36,670 nt of DNA from an uncultured Rhodospirillaceae bacterium (lineage in GTDB: Bacteria > Pseudomonadota > Alphaproteobacteria > MPNO01 > UBA2964), in NCBI GenBank assembly GCA_913052165.1, contig CAJXEC010000012.1:1-36670 (forward strand), in the 5' to 3' direction. Under the pieces are notes generated by a model. That model was not told the DNA's origin. It ran no database searches and saw nothing but the letters and a program-made list of their open reading frames with translations. Position numbers and translations under genes: made by a program. Positions within the stretch are counted from its first letter, which is position 1, and the number at the start of each line of letters is the position of its first letter. Shown piece after piece: positions 7,788 to 18,794 of the stretch.

Positions 7788-10667
7788 TCAGACCGCTAAT
7801 AGAGCCTCGTCGACTAATTGTTTCTGTTGTTCAAGGTGAATCTTTGAAGACCCTGTCGCTGGCGAAGCTGCTTCACCTCTTCCAATATACCTGGGACGTG
7901 TGACTTCTCCGCCCAAATCAATCAGCAAGGCTTCTATACGGCGATCAACAAATGTCCACGCACCCATATTTTGGGGCTCCTCCTGACACCATACAACTTC
8001 CGCACCAGAATACTTCTGGAGTTCTGCCCGCAAAGATATATTTGGGAAAGGATAAATTTGTTCCAACCGAACTAAGGCAATATTCTTAATGTCACGAGAT
8101 CGTCTTTCGTCATATAAGTCATAATAAACTTTACCGGAACACAATATAACACGTTTAACCTTAGACCCCGATACGCTCTCATCCGTATCAGGGATAACTC
8201 GTTTGAAACTGGTCCCCGGCCCCATATCCGAAAAAGCCGAAACACATAATTTATTACGCAATAAAGACTTTGGCGTCATAATAATTAGTGGTTTCCGGAA
8301 ATTGCGATGCAATTGCCGTCGCAGTAAGTGAAAATAGCTGGCTGGAGTGGACGGCACACAAACCTGTATATTGTCCTCGCCGCAAAGTTGAAGATAGCGT
8401 TCAAGCCGAGCCGAAGAATGCTCCGGACCCTGACCCTCATAGCCGTGAGGAAGCAACATTACGATGCCCGACATGCGCAACCATTTTCGTTCGGCAGATG
8501 AAATGAATTGATCAATGATGACCTGTGCGCCATTCGAAAAATCGCCGAATTGCGCTTCCCAGCAAACGAGTGCGTCCGGCTCTACCAAACTGTAACCGTA
8601 CTCAAAGCCAAGGATGGCGGCTTCAGAAAGTGGACTGTTATGAGCCACGAAGCGCCCCTGATTTTTGCTAATATTCATTAATGGGATGTAATGTCGTTCT
8701 GTCTTTTGATCTATTAGATGGGCATGACGTTGTGAGAAAGTCCCCCGTTGCACGTCTTGCCCAGATAGGCGAACTAAGTAACCTTCGTCTGCCAGCGAGC
8801 CAAACGCTAATGCCTCTCCCATGGACCAATCAATATTTTTGCCCGTCTCAACCATCTTACGTCTCGCACCCATGATCCGTTTGAGCCGCGGATGAATATT
8901 GAAGCCCTCTGGAATATTGACAATTGCATTGCCCAAACATTCCAATTTATTCAGCGATAACGCCGTGTCTCCTCGCCGTTCTTCCGATGTAGGCGCCGTA
9001 TTTAAGTGTGCCCACTTGCCGTCAAGCCAATCCGCCTTATTCGGCTTGTAGGTGGCAGCTGCATCAAAATCTCTCTCCAGACGACCACGCACATCATTAA
9101 CTATTTCTTTTGCCCGATCGGCAGTCATGGCGCGCTCGCGAACAAGCTGATCGACATAGAGACGCCTCGTGCTTGGCTGCCGAGCAATTTGCGAGTACAT
9201 CAAGGGCTGAGTGAACGCGGGCTCATCGCCCTCATTGTGCCCAAAACGCCTATAGCACCACATATCGATTACGACATCCTTCCTAAACTCTTGACGGAAT
9301 TCGGTCGCAATTCTGGCCACATGCACCGTTGCTTCAACATCATCCCCATTTACATGAAAAACGGGTGCTTGCGCGCCCTTTGCTATGTCGGAAGGGTAGG
9401 GCGTTGATCGAGAGTCCATTGGGTTCGTGGTAAAACCAATCTGGTTGTTCACGATAAAATGAATAGTGCCTCCAGTCCTATAACCTTTTACATCAGCAAT
9501 ATCCAAACATTCCGCAACCAGTCCCTGCCCAGCAAAAGCCGCGTCACCGTGCATAACTATTCCGAGCACTTCTCTCCGCTCAGCATCATCCAATTGACGT
9601 TGTTTAGCTCTCACTCGGCCTGCAATTACTGGGTCAACCGCTTCCAAATGAGACGGGTTGGGAGAGAGGGAAAGGTGAACCGTTTTGTCATCATAACCAA
9701 TGTCAGCAGAGGTACCTAAGTGGTACTTTACATCTCCAGATCCCTGAACTCCCTCTGGAAGACTGGAGTTACCTTGAAACTCAGAAATGATGGCCGCGTA
9801 TGGTTTACGCATGACATGTGCTAATACCGAAAGGCGGCCCCTGTGAGGCATACCAAGAACGACCTCTCGGACACCCAATTGGCTCCCTCGTTTCAGGACT
9901 TGTTCCAGGGCGGGGATGAGGCTCTCCCCTCCATCAAGCCCGAACCTTTTTGTGCCAGGATATTTGGTATTTAAAAAATTTTCGAATGTCTCTGCCTCAG
10001 TCAAACGAACCAAAAGGGTCTCTTTACCAAGCGGACTAAATGCTGTTTTATTATGAATACCTTCAATACGCTCCTGTATCCATTGCTTTTGATCCGGTTC
10101 CTGGATGTGCATAAACTCGACACCCACAGTTCCGCAATACGTCTCTTGGAGTCTTGTCAAAATTTCTTGAAGGGTAGGATTTTCTAGCCCAAGAACATTA
10201 TCGATGTGTATTCGCCGGCTCAAATCTTCTCGCTTGAATCCGTAGGCTTTATAATTTAACTCCGGATGATCCTCTTGTTTGTGAATTCCGAGTGGATCTA
10301 GGTTAGCGGCCAAATGCCCCCTCACACGATAGGAGCGGACAAGCATTAAGGCTCTAATAGAGTCAGTTATAGCGTGCTTGAAATCTAGCGCATTTTCGGC
10401 TCCCGTTACATCAGAAGCAGAAATACGGGAAATAGCATCACTGAGCCCGTTATCCCTCCCCAAAATATTGTCTCGCCTCGGGGCCCAACTAGCACCGTGA
10501 AGCGCGCGAGAGACCTCTGGTGCTTTATCATTTAAATCAGAGAAAAAAACCCGCCAGGCTTCATCTAACGACTTAGGGTCCTTCAAAAACCTAAGATATA
10601 GCTCCTCAAGGAAAGCAATATTTGTTCCCGCCAGGAAAGAGGTGCTGATTGATTTATCGAGAGACAT
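7788..10667 (-). CDS. sucA: 2-oxoglutarate dehydrogenase E1 component
   Basis: E1 is the thiamine-diphosphate enzyme that decarboxylates 2-oxoglutarate and passes the succinyl unit to SucB. It has about 959 residues. The N-terminal segment (FLEELYLRFLKDP near 20-32) matches the family's E2-binding N-terminal domain. Counting from the GTG at 10670, thiamine-diphosphate and Mg2+ motifs GDAAFAGQG (375-383) and NNQIGFTTNP (408-417) are present, as is the substrate-region MPHRGRL (274-280). The C-terminal part contains PHGYEGQGPEHSSARLERYL, the family signature of the transketolase-like domain. Start choice: GTG 10670 and ATG 10667 are adjacent codons with an AGGG upstream; I report the ATG. A 90-base gap separates it from sucD. 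It contains a weak 6-base-pair inverted repeat but no T-tract. Confidence 0.97.
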   Translation of the reverse strand: MSLDKSISTSFLAGTNIAFLEELYLRFLKDPKSLDEAWRVFFSDLNDKAPEVSRALHGASWAPRRDNILGRDNGLSDAISRISASDVTGAENALDFKHAITDSIRALMLVRSYRVRGHLAANLDPLGIHKQEDHPELNYKAYGFKREDLSRRIHIDNVLGLENPTLQEILTRLQETYCGTVGVEFMHIQEPDQKQWIQERIEGIHNKTAFSPLGKETLLVRLTEAETFENFLNTKYPGTKRFGLDGGESLIPALEQVLKRGSQLGVREVVLGMPHRGRLSVLAHVMRKPYAAIISEFQGNSSLPEGVQGSGDVKYHLGTSADIGYDDKTVHLSLSPNPSHLEAVDPVIAGRVRAKQRQLDDAERREVLGIVMHGDAAFAGQGLVAECLDIADVKGYRTGGTIHFIVNNQIGFTTNPMDSRSTPYPSDIAKGAQAPVFHVNGDDVEATVHVARIATEFRQEFRKDVVIDMWCYRRFGHNEGDEPAFTQPLMYSQIARQPSTRRLYVDQLVRERAMTADRAKEIVNDVRGRLERDFDAAATYKPNKADWLDGKWAHLNTAPTSEERRGDTALSLNKLECLGNAIVNIPEGFNIHPRLKRIMGARRKMVETGKNIDWSMGEALAFGSLADEGYLVRLSGQDVQRGTFSQRHAHLIDQKTERHYIPLMNISKNQGRFVAHNSPLSEAAILGFEYGYSLVEPDALVCWEAQFGDFSNGAQVIIDQFISSAERKWLRMSGIVMLLPHGYEGQGPEHSSARLERYLQLCGEDNIQVCVPSTPASYFHLLRRQLHRNFRKPLIIMTPKSLLRNKLCVSAFSDMGPGTSFKRVIPDTDESVSGSKVKRVILCSGKVYYDLYDERRSRDIKNIALVRLEQIYPFPNISLRAELQKYSGAEVVWCQEEPQNMGAWTFVDRRIEALLIDLGGEVTRPRYIGRGEAASPATGSSKIHLEQQKQLVDEALLAV

Positions 10668-10760
10668 CACGTCGTGCCCTAGAGGAAAGTTGCCTAATTA
10701 CTCTTAGATAAGGTGTCGATTACAAGAACCTTACATATTTTTCGTTTAATATTAGAATAC

Positions 10761-11636
10761 TTAATTGTTTAATACGTCCAGCATCGTCTGCCCAAGCGCT
10801 GCGGGTGAATCCGAAACAGATATTCCAGCGATTCTCATCGCCTCTATCTTGTCTTCAGCACCCCCTTTTCCCCCGGCTATAATAGCACCAGCATGGCCCA
10901 TACGTCGGCCAGGCGGAGCTGTCGCACCAGCAATGAAGCCTACCATGGGCTTTTTGTTTTTCGCTCTTTTATAAAAATCGGCCGCGTCTTCTTCTGCTGA
11001 CCCTCCGATTTCCCCGATCATTACGATTGCCTCAGTTTCTTCATCATCAAGAAATAATTCCAGTGCATCAATAAAATTCGTGCCGTTTACAGGATCACCA
11101 CCGATGCCAACGCATGTGGTCTGCCCAAGTCCCGCCGTCGTCGTCTGTGCCACCGCCTCATAGGTCAGAGTCCCAGACCTAGAAACAATTCCGATCTTAC
11201 CGCGCTGGTGTATATTGCCCGGCATGATGCCAATTTTACACTCATCTGGTGTGATAATACCCGGACAATTTGGACCGATAAGACGCGATTTAGAACCTGC
11301 GAGAGCCCTTTTCACTCTGACCATGTCTAGAACTGGTATTCCCTCGGTTATACAAACAATAAGACTGAGGTCTGCGTCAATTGCCTCTAATATAGCATCA
11401 GCTGCAAACGGAGGAGGAACATAAATGACTGTCGCATCAGCACTCGTCTTTTCTACTGCATGGGCGACCGTATCAAATATAGGAAGGTCAAGGTGACTTC
11501 CTCCGCCTTTGCCGGGAGTAACTCCTCCAACCATATTCGTCCCATAGGCTATCGCCTGCTCCGAATGAAATGTGCCTTGCGAACCCGTGAAACCCTGACA
11601 AATCACTTTGGTGTTTTTGCCGACCAGTACAGCCAT
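10761..11636 (-). CDS. sucD: Succinyl-CoA synthetase alpha subunit
   Basis: SucD binds CoA and carries the phosphohistidine through which SucCD makes ATP or GTP from succinyl-CoA. It has 291 residues, the usual length. Visible are the CoA-binding Rossmann start ([14 protein letters not shown], 13-26), the NPG-type segment [10 protein letters not shown], and the phosphorylated H248 in [14 protein letters not shown]. The start overlaps the sucC stop by one base (TAATG). A perfect AAGGAGG sits 7 bases upstream inside the sucC end, so the pair is translationally coupled. Nothing unusual is seen. Confidence 0.97.
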   Translation of the reverse strand: MAVLVGKNTKVICQGFTGSQGTFHSEQAIAYGTNMVGGVTPGKGGGSHLDLPIFDTVAHAVEKTSADATVIYVPPPFAADAILEAIDADLSLIVCITEGIPVLDMVRVKRALAGSKSRLIGPNCPGIITPDECKIGIMPGNIHQRGKIGIVSRSGTLTYEAVAQTTTAGLGQTTCVGIGGDPVNGTNFIDALELFLDDEETEAIVMIGEIGGSAEEDAADFYKRAKNKKPMVGFIAGATAPPGRRMGHAGAIIAGGKGGAEDKIEAMRIAGISVSDSPAALGQTMLDVLNN

Positions 11637-12805
11637 TACGCGGCCTCCTTCGCAGCCATCACCGCTTTCTCAGCGGCATCAGCTAGGTCGTCTGCGGCAA
11701 TGATAGGGAGCCCTGACTCTTCCAATATTCTTTTGCCCAGTTCCACGTTCGTGCCCGCTAATCTGACGCATAATGGCACAGACAAACTCACTTCCCGGGC
11801 TGCTGCGACCACTCCCTCTGCGATCACATCGCACCGCATAATCCCGCCAAATATATTGACCAGAAGCGCCTCTACATTGGGGTCCGATAAAATTAATTTG
11901 AAAGCCGCTGTAACTCGATCTCGTGTAGCCCCACCGCCAACATCCAAAAAGTTTGCAGGCTCTCCCCCGTAATATTTGATAATATCCATAGTTGCCATCG
12001 CAAGACCCGCCCCATTAACCATGCAACCAATGTTCCCATCAAGTTTCACATAGTTGAGGTCATATTTAGTGGCTTCTAGTTCTGTCGGGTCCTCTTCTGT
12101 CTCGTCTCGCAGTTCCGCAATATTCTCATGCCTGAATAGAGCATTATCATCAAAATTCATTTTTGCATCGAGCGCGACTACATCTCCATCACCAGTAACC
12201 ACCATTGGATTAATCTCGACCACAGAGGCGTCTAGTTCAGTGAAGGCTCTATACATTCCATCGAGGAACCGGATGCAAGACCTGACCTGACCAGCCTCTA
12301 GTCCAAGCCCGTAACCAATTCTTCGAGAATGATGCGCTTGAAGACCAGTAACTGGATCAACCGATAATTTAAGTATTTTTTCTGGAGAAGCGGCTGCCAC
12401 TTCCTCAATGTCCATACCACCCTCGGTTGAAGCCATGATGGTTATACGGCTTGAAGCCCGATCAACCAAAATTCCCAGATATAATTCTCTCTCGATATCG
12501 CAACCCTCTTCAACGTAGACTCTGGTCACCTCTTTTCCTTCAGCTCCCGTCTGATGGGTCACAAGGTTGCTACCAATCATTTCACTGGAGAATTTCTTAA
12601 CCTCTTCGATCGATTTAGCTAGCTTAACGCCGCCTGCTTTACCCCGACCGCCTGCGTGAATTTGAGATTTCACGACCCATACAGGTCCGCCTAATTCCTC
12701 TGCAACTTTAACCGCTTCGTCAGCGGTGTAACCGACCCCCCCGCGGGGTACAGAAACTCCAAACTTGCGGAGCAGATCTTTAGCTTGATATTCGTGAATA
12801 TTCAT
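11636..12805 (-). CDS. sucC: Succinyl-CoA synthetase beta subunit (ADP-forming type)
   Basis: SucC supplies the ATP-grasp nucleotide site and the succinate site. It has 389 residues. The N-terminus [20 protein letters not shown] is the classical start of the family. The ATP-grasp lysine region [18 protein letters not shown], the metal-binding [21 protein letters not shown] and the C-terminal succinate-binding FGGIMRCD are all visible. It is followed without a gap by sucD and preceded by mdh at a 47-base distance. The ribosome-binding site is weak, so translation may depend partly on the upstream gene. Nucleotide specificity (ADP or GDP) is not decided by what I can see. Confidence 0.97.
   Translation of the reverse strand: MNIHEYQAKDLLRKFGVSVPRGGVGYTADEAVKVAEELGGPVWVVKSQIHAGGRGKAGGVKLAKSIEEVKKFSSEMIGSNLVTHQTGAEGKEVTRVYVEEGCDIERELYLGILVDRASSRITIMASTEGGMDIEEVAAASPEKILKLSVDPVTGLQAHHSRRIGYGLGLEAGQVRSCIRFLDGMYRAFTELDASVVEINPMVVTGDGDVVALDAKMNFDDNALFRHENIAELRDETEEDPTELEATKYDLNYVKLDGNIGCMVNGAGLAMATMDIIKYYGGEPANFLDVGGGATRDRVTAAFKLILSDPNVEALLVNIFGGIMRCDVIAEGVVAAAREVSLSVPLCVRLAGTNVELGKRILEESGLPIIAADDLADAAEKAVMAAKEAA
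11644..11650 (-). promoter_or_regulatory. Strong ribosome-binding site for sucD inside the sucC 3' end
   Basis: On the minus strand this reads AAGGAGG with 7 bases to the sucD ATG. It lies within the last codons of sucC and supports efficient coupled expression of equal subunit amounts. Confidence 0.8.
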
Positions 12806-12852
12806 AAAAATTTACTGTCTTTTCGCTACTCAAAAAAATAAGAAAAAGTTAG

Positions 12853-13827
<975 letters not shown>

Positions 13828-14016
13828 TTAAACTTTCTTAACAACCAAAAGATTGCCAAAGCCCCAAGAGATTGGACTTCTTTGACAAGATACTTGGTAT
13901 CAACTGGGTAACTAACCTGAATCTAGGATCAGGGCAAGCATAAGGAACTCACTCAGCCAATTAACCTACTAAGAGAACAATACTCTCTCGAGGAAGAGCC
14001 TAATACGACTAAAAGC

Positions 14017-14796
14017 TTATTTTCTTTGGACAATTGCCTTTTTGATCTCCCCTATCGCCCTGGCGGGATTGAGATGTTTGGGGCATGTCTTAGCACAGTT
14101 CATAATTGTATGGCAGCGATAGAGCCTAAATGGATCTTCAAGACCATCTAGCCGCTCTCCAGTTTCCTCGTCACGAGAGTCCGCAATCCAGCGGTAGGCC
14201 TGAAGCAATGCTGCCGGGCCCAAGTAACGGTCCCCATTCCACCAGTAACTTGGACAAGATGTCGAACAGCAGAAACAAAGGACACACTCCCATAATCCAT
14301 CCAGCTTCTCGCGCTCTTCTGGACTTTGTAGACGTTCTCGATCAGGAGGCGGAGGAGTTTTTGTCTTTAACCAAGGCTCAATTGAGGCGTACTGAGCGTA
14401 AGCCTGTTTGAGATCCGGCACTAAGTCTTTAATTACAGGCATATGAGGCAAAGGATAGACCTTCACATCTCCACCAATTTCCCCGATATCCTTTATGCAA
14501 GAGAGAGTGTTGGTGCCATCAACGTTCATTGCGCAAGATCCACAAACACCTTCCCGGCAGGAACGACGAAAAGTGAGAGAGGGATCTATCTCGTTTTTAA
14601 TTTTTATTAACGCATCCAAAACCATGGGCCCGCAATCCTCAAGATCGACTTCAAATGTATCGACCCTTGGATTGTCTTGATCATCTGGATCCCACCGATA
14701 AATCTGGAACCTTTTAATATTATCGGCTCCTTCTGGTGCCTTATATTTCTTACCCTCTTTTACCTTTGAGTGTGAAGGCAGAGAAAATTCAACCAT
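14017..14796 (-). CDS. sdhB: Succinate dehydrogenase iron-sulfur subunit
   Basis: SdhB carries electrons from the flavoprotein to ubiquinone in complex II. It has 259 residues. The N-terminal ferredoxin domain holds the [2Fe-2S] cysteines C80, C85, C88 and C100 in the canonical C-x4-C-x2-C-x11-C spacing. The C-terminal domain holds the [4Fe-4S] and [3Fe-4S] ligands among C171, C174, C177, C181, C228, C234 and C238 ([12 protein letters not shown] and [12 protein letters not shown]). It lies 32 bases after sdhA and is the last of the sdhCDAB group. It is a useful in-window reference for the divergent single-domain relative at 34818-35165. Confidence 0.97.
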   Translation of the reverse strand: MVEFSLPSHSKVKEGKKYKAPEGADNIKRFQIYRWDPDDQDNPRVDTFEVDLEDCGPMVLDALIKIKNEIDPSLTFRRSCREGVCGSCAMNVDGTNTLSCIKDIGEIGGDVKVYPLPHMPVIKDLVPDLKQAYAQYASIEPWLKTKTPPPPDRERLQSPEEREKLDGLWECVLCFCCSTSCPSYWWNGDRYLGPAALLQAYRWIADSRDEETGERLDGLEDPFRLYRCHTIMNCAKTCPKHLNPARAIGEIKKAIVQRK

Positions 14797-14828
14797 TTGT
14801 TTGTTATCCTATTCTGATTACATATGAG

Positions 14829-16622
14829 CTAGTATGTCCTGGCCTTCGGCGGCACGGCGTCCACATCATCTGAGAGTGTGTAATTGTGAACTGGTCTAAA
14901 GTCGAACCTGCTGGTGCCGTCTTCATTAAGCCAAGCCACAGTATGCTTCATCCAATTGGTATCATCTCGATCAGGGAAGTCCTCCCGCGCATGCCCCCCT
15001 CTGCTCTCCTTCCGTTCTAGCGCCCCGTGAATACTAACCAAAGCCTGTGCCATCAAATTATCAAATTCTAGTGTTTCTACGAGGTCTGAATTCCAAATCA
15101 TCCCACTATCTGAAATCTTTAGATCATCCATTTTCGACCAAATATCCGCCATTTTATTGACGCCCTCAGCCATCAACTCCTCCGTGCGGAACACAGCGCA
15201 GTGAGCTTGCATAGTACGCTGCATTTCTCCTCGCAGCTCTGCGGTAGAATATGATCCCCTTGCATGTCGCCTAGAGTCCAGCCAATCAAGAGCAGAGTCG
15301 CCAGCATCACCAGGCAAATCTTGCTGCTTCGCTCCTGGCACTAATATTTCAGCGCAACGATCTGCGGCAGCACGCCCAAAGACGACGAGGTCAAGTAATG
15401 AATTTGAACCCAATCGATTAGCCCCATGCACCGAGACGCACGCCGCTTCTCCAACTGCCATAAGCCCTGGGATAATGACATCTGTATCCCCGTTAACTGG
15501 TTGAACTGCCTCACCTAAATAATTAGTGGGAACACCGCCCATATTATAATGAACCGTTGGAAGGACAGGGATGGGTTCCCTCGAAACATCAACTCCCGCA
15601 AATATTTTTGCAGTCTCAGAAATACCCGGGAGACGTTGAGCAATTACATCTGGCTCAAGGTGTTCAATGTGCAGATGGATAAAATCTTTGGATTCACCGC
15701 AGCCACGCCCTTCATTCATTTCGATTGTCATAGACCTAGAAACCACATCTCTGGAGGCTAGATCTTTGGCATGCGGCGCGTACCGCTCCATGAACCGTTC
15801 ACCCTCAGAATTAGTGAGATAGCCACCTTCTCCCCTCACCCCTTCGGTTATAAGCGCTCCTGCCCCATAAATCCCAGTCGGGTGGAATTGTATAAATTCC
15901 ATGTCTTGAAGTGGGAGCCCTGCCCTGAGAACCATAGCACTACCGTCACCAGTCTGCGTATGGGCTCCTGTACAAGAAAAATAACATCTTCCATAGCCGC
16001 CCGTGGCTATAATAACCATTTGCGCTTTAAACCGGTGGATAGTCCCATCATCCAAATTCCATGCCATAACCCCCGAGATTTTTCCATCAACATCTTTGAT
16101 GAGATCGAGAGCAAAATATTCAATGAAAAATTCAGCCTGGTTTTTCAGAGATTGCTGATAAAGTGTATGTAATATTGCGTGACCAGTTCGGTCCGCGGCA
16201 GCACACGTCCTGTGCGCCGGCGGGCCTTCTCCATACTCCGTTGTCATGCCGCCGAAAGGCCTCTGGTAAATGTGACCGCTTTCAGTTCGAGAAAAAGGAA
16301 CTCCATAGTGCTCCAATTCGATCACTGATGGCATTGCCTCACGGCACATATACTCAATCGCATCTTGGTCCCCAAGCCAATCTGCTCCTTTAACAGTATC
16401 ATAGAAATGCCAACGCCAATCATCCTTACCCATATTACTTAACGCAGCCGAAATCCCACCCTGCGCCGCCACAGTGTGGGAACGCGTGGGGAACACCTTC
16501 GAGATACAGGCGGTTTTTAAGCCCTTCAAAGCAAGGCCAAACGTTGCCCTCAAACCGGCACCCCCAGCGCCGACAACAACCACGTCGTAAGTGTGATCAA
16601 TAACTTTATACGCTTTAGACAT
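14829..16622 (-). CDS. sdhA: Succinate dehydrogenase flavoprotein subunit
   Basis: SdhA oxidises succinate to fumarate at covalently bound FAD. It has 597 residues. FAD-binding GAGGAGLRA lies at 18-26, and the covalent FAD attachment is H49 in [10 protein letters not shown]. The substrate site is complete: [27 protein letters not shown] and the C-terminal arginine region [27 protein letters not shown] near the C-terminus is also typical. The protein is clearly mitochondrial/alphaproteobacterial in style. Seven bases follow sdhD, so it is co-transcribed. All catalytic motifs are intact. Confidence 0.98.
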   Translation of the reverse strand: MSKAYKVIDHTYDVVVVGAGGAGLRATFGLALKGLKTACISKVFPTRSHTVAAQGGISAALSNMGKDDWRWHFYDTVKGADWLGDQDAIEYMCREAMPSVIELEHYGVPFSRTESGHIYQRPFGGMTTEYGEGPPAHRTCAAADRTGHAILHTLYQQSLKNQAEFFIEYFALDLIKDVDGKISGVMAWNLDDGTIHRFKAQMVIIATGGYGRCYFSCTGAHTQTGDGSAMVLRAGLPLQDMEFIQFHPTGIYGAGALITEGVRGEGGYLTNSEGERFMERYAPHAKDLASRDVVSRSMTIEMNEGRGCGESKDFIHLHIEHLEPDVIAQRLPGISETAKIFAGVDVSREPIPVLPTVHYNMGGVPTNYLGEAVQPVNGDTDVIIPGLMAVGEAACVSVHGANRLGSNSLLDLVVFGRAAADRCAEILVPGAKQQDLPGDAGDSALDWLDSRRHARGSYSTAELRGEMQRTMQAHCAVFRTEELMAEGVNKMADIWSKMDDLKISDSGMIWNSDLVETLEFDNLMAQALVSIHGALERKESRGGHAREDFPDRDDTNWMKHTVAWLNEDGTSRFDFRPVHNYTLSDDVDAVPPKARTY

Positions 16623-16628
16623 TCCGCT

Positions 16629-17009
16629 TTACCCCAGAAACGCAACTTTAAGAATTGCAAAAATACTTGCTAACAACAGCGCCACAGCTAAAAATTTGAT
16701 GATCATCACAGAGGCAATCTTGAGCCACTCAACGTGAATGTAATCCTCCAAAATTACCTGCATACCAAGTTGCAAGTGATGAAACATAGCAATACATAGT
16801 AAAATAAGCAGCACTGACACCCAAGGGGTAGCCACCCAAGCCTGAACAACGGCCTGTTGGGCCCCCACTAGCGAAATGATTGATGCTACAAACCAAAAAA
16901 TAAGGGGAACTAGAGCTACAGCTGTTACGCGCTGAGACCACCAATGCGCGGATCCCTCTTTAGCGCTACCAAGACCCCTAACTTTGGCTAAATCTGTCCG
17001 AAGACTCAT
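16629..17009 (-). CDS. sdhD: Succinate dehydrogenase membrane anchor subunit D
   Basis: This 126-residue hydrophobic anchor contributes to the quinone site and heme b. Three membrane helices are visible at about 32-50, 61-83 and 97-121. H77 or H78 in MFHHLQLGMQVILEDYIH is the likely heme ligand, and this stretch is a family signature. I chose ATG 17009 rather than an upstream in-frame start at 17039. It has GGGAGG at 6-base spacing and overlaps the sdhC stop as TGATG. This also gives the normal N-terminus before the conserved GSAHWWSQRVTAVAL. Confidence 0.93.
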   Translation of the reverse strand: MSLRTDLAKVRGLGSAKEGSAHWWSQRVTAVALVPLIFWFVASIISLVGAQQAVVQAWVATPWVSVLLILLCIAMFHHLQLGMQVILEDYIHVEWLKIASVMIIKFLAVALLLASIFAILKVAFLG

Positions 17010-17404
17010 CAAGAACCTCCCAAAAGTGAAAGGCCCCACGCCCAGGCACCGAAAGTCATTAGAAGCGAGAGGAGCACGACGGCTGTCGCCGACCTTCGCG
17101 CTGCCGCTACATCAAAACCGATACCAACGTCCCAAAACAAGTGTCTGACCCCGTTGCACAAGTGATAGAATAGAGCGTATGACCATGCGAACAAAATAAC
17201 CCTACCGAAACCAGACGCCCAGAATATCTGCATTTTAACGAAAGCGTCGCCCGTTCCGACCAAAGTAAAAAACCAATATACTAGGAGTAAGGTGCCTAAC
17301 GCGAGCCCCGTCCCAGTAATTCTATGAAAGATAGATAAAGCTGAGGTAAATTCTGGCTTGTAAATTTGTAGGTGGGGAGATAGCGGGCGCTGACCCGTAG
17401 TCAT
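17009..17404 (-). CDS. sdhC: Succinate dehydrogenase cytochrome b556 subunit
   Basis: This 131-residue membrane anchor of complex II binds heme b and ubiquinone with SdhD. The N-terminal RPLSPHLQIYKP and the helix-start SIFHRITGTGLALG are signatures of the family. Three membrane helices lie at about 32-50, 63-83 and 106-126. H81 and H88 lie in HLCNGVRHLFWD, where the family's heme ligand is found. An AGGA ribosome-binding site is 7 bases before the ATG. It is the first gene of the sdhCDAB group and overlaps sdhD by one base. Confidence 0.95.
   Translation of the reverse strand: MTTGQRPLSPHLQIYKPEFTSALSIFHRITGTGLALGTLLLVYWFFTLVGTGDAFVKMQIFWASGFGRVILFAWSYALFYHLCNGVRHLFWDVGIGFDVAAARRSATAVVLLSLLMTFGAWAWGLSLLGGS
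17016..17021 (-). promoter_or_regulatory. Ribosome-binding site that sets the sdhD start
   Basis: On the minus strand this reads GGGAGG, 6 bases before ATG 17009 and inside the 3' end of sdhC. It favours this start over the upstream in-frame alternative. Confidence 0.75.
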
Positions 17405-17768
17405 ATTAATTATCCTGTACTTTGTTATAATTTTTTACTTAATTTGTAAAAGTTGAATTCTCGTTTAGACCCTTGAAAAGATTTCGTCAAATCAACCCGT
17501 AAAATGGGAGCGTATCTGCCCCCACTGCTCTGCAATTTTTAGCCGCCGATCCTCCCTAATTCTGTAATATTTTTGCCGAGGAAGCCCTCCAAAAGCTCTA
17601 AACCTTCTATAATATACGACCCTAAAAAAATTTTGGATTGATCTGTGAAAGACGTCATCAAGGCTGTTTTGTAGGAGCAGCATCGGATTACAACCCAACC
17701 AACGTCCCCATGGAAACTGGCGCAAAAATTCACAACTAATGCAGAGACGCATGAGATGACCTTGCGAT
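17405..17768 (-). other. Leader/intergenic region upstream of sdhC (364 bases)
   Basis: No gene is convincingly supported here. It is AT-rich near sdhC. A candidate promoter is described separately. An 86-codon open frame on the minus strand (17492-17752) has an AAGG at good spacing before its ATG, but its product (cysteine-, arginine- and tryptophan-rich) resembles nothing I recognise. No strong terminator for the upstream lyase gene is seen. The region probably holds the control sequences for the TCA operon. Confidence 0.6.
17462..17490 (-). promoter_or_regulatory. Candidate sigma70-type promoter for sdhCDAB
   Basis: On the minus strand TTGACG (17485-17490) is followed after 17 bases by TAAACG (17462-17467). 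The -35 matches five of six consensus bases and the -10 only three. The predicted leader to the sdhC ATG would be about 50 bases. Confidence 0.3.
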
Positions 17769-18641
17769 TTATTGGATATTTTCTCTGTGCTTTATTAACC
17801 TGTCCAATTCAACCAATCTTTGCGCCTCATCCACATGCAGGCCCTCCACTAATTTTCCATCAACGAGTGTCACGCCCTTACCTTCCGCCAGCGCTAAATC
17901 ATGGGCCTTCGAAATTCGCGCCGCCCACTCCAGCTCCTCTGTTGTGGGTCCAAAAACTATGTTTGCAGTATCAATAGTTTTGGGGTGAATCAAAGTTTTT
18001 CCATCAAAACCAAAGTCACGTCCTTGGCAACATGACTGATAAAATCCGTCGTCATCGGACAAGTCAAAAAACGGACTATCGAGCACATCGAGACCGTTGG
18101 CACGAGCCGCAAGAATACACATCTGCATGGAAATAATTAACGGCAACCTATCCGGGGTATGCCGAGCTCTTAGATCCTTCGTTAAGTCAGCACCCCCCAG
18201 TGTCAAAACGGCCACGCTGCTGTGAGCACCTCCGATTTTCTCTGCGTTGAGAATACCCCTGGCATTCTCCAACATACACCAAATCTTCATACCTTCGGGA
18301 GCCCCGTTTTTGTCCATTAGCCCGGCTGTATCAACAACAAATCTCGGATCTTCAACTTTCGGGAGCACAATCGCATCAACGCCAGAGCGAGATATCGTTG
18401 AGATATCCTCTTCATACCATTTTGTCCCTTTGCCGTTTACCCGAACACAAATTTCTCGATGACCATAGCCACCCTCTTTTACGATTGAAACAATCCTCGA
18501 CCGAGCCTCCGTCTTTGCATCGGGGGCTACCCCATCCTCCAAATCCATTATCAAGACGTCAGCCCCCAGCTCCCTGCCTTTTAGGAGGGCTCTCTCATTC
18601 GCGCCTGGCATATATAGAGCGCTTCTTCTCGGTCGAACCAT
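17769..18641 (-). CDS. CitE-like CoA-ester lyase (HpcH/HpaI aldolase superfamily)
   Basis: This 290-residue cytosolic enzyme belongs to the group of citrate lyase beta subunit, malyl-CoA lyase, beta-methylmalyl-CoA lyase and citramalyl-CoA lyase. These are TIM-barrel, Mg2+-dependent enzymes that cleave or form C-C bonds next to a CoA thioester. Visible are RRSALYMPGANERAL at the N-terminus, the acidic MDLEDGVAP (residues 32-40), VRVNGKGTKWYEED, LPKVEDP, MLENARGILNAE and the C-terminal FDGKTLIHPKTID. No citrate lyase alpha or gamma subunit is adjacent, so it is not part of a citrate lyase complex. A role in malyl-CoA/glyoxylate or C5 CoA-ester metabolism is likely, but the exact substrate cannot be read. 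AGGGAA precedes the ATG. It lies upstream of the sdh group on the same strand. Confidence 0.85.
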   Translation of the reverse strand: MVRPRRSALYMPGANERALLKGRELGADVLIMDLEDGVAPDAKTEARSRIVSIVKEGGYGHREICVRVNGKGTKWYEEDISTISRSGVDAIVLPKVEDPRFVVDTAGLMDKNGAPEGMKIWCMLENARGILNAEKIGGAHSSVAVLTLGGADLTKDLRARHTPDRLPLIISMQMCILAARANGLDVLDSPFFDLSDDDGFYQSCCQGRDFGFDGKTLIHPKTIDTANIVFGPTTEELEWAARISKAHDLALAEGKGVTLVDGKLVEGLHVDEAQRLVELDRLIKHRENIQ

Positions 18642-18794
18642 AAAATATTCCCTTTATTCCCGTTAGCCGCCTGTAATATCGTCGCGTATTTTTTAGAAAA
18701 ATAATTCGAGGCGCAGCAAAATATTCAAGCCAAAAAAATACAAGTTCACCCTAATAGAACAATTTTGAATTTAAGTTGATAAGATTGTCCCGGT

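Noticed and set aside
11460-11972. 170-codon plus-strand open frame
   Set aside because: It lies antisense to sucD and sucC, which have complete motifs; it is a shadow of their codon use.
17492-17752. 86-codon minus-strand open frame upstream of sdhC
   Set aside because: AAGG spacing is acceptable, but the product resembles nothing known and a second overlapping frame is also open; not called as a gene.
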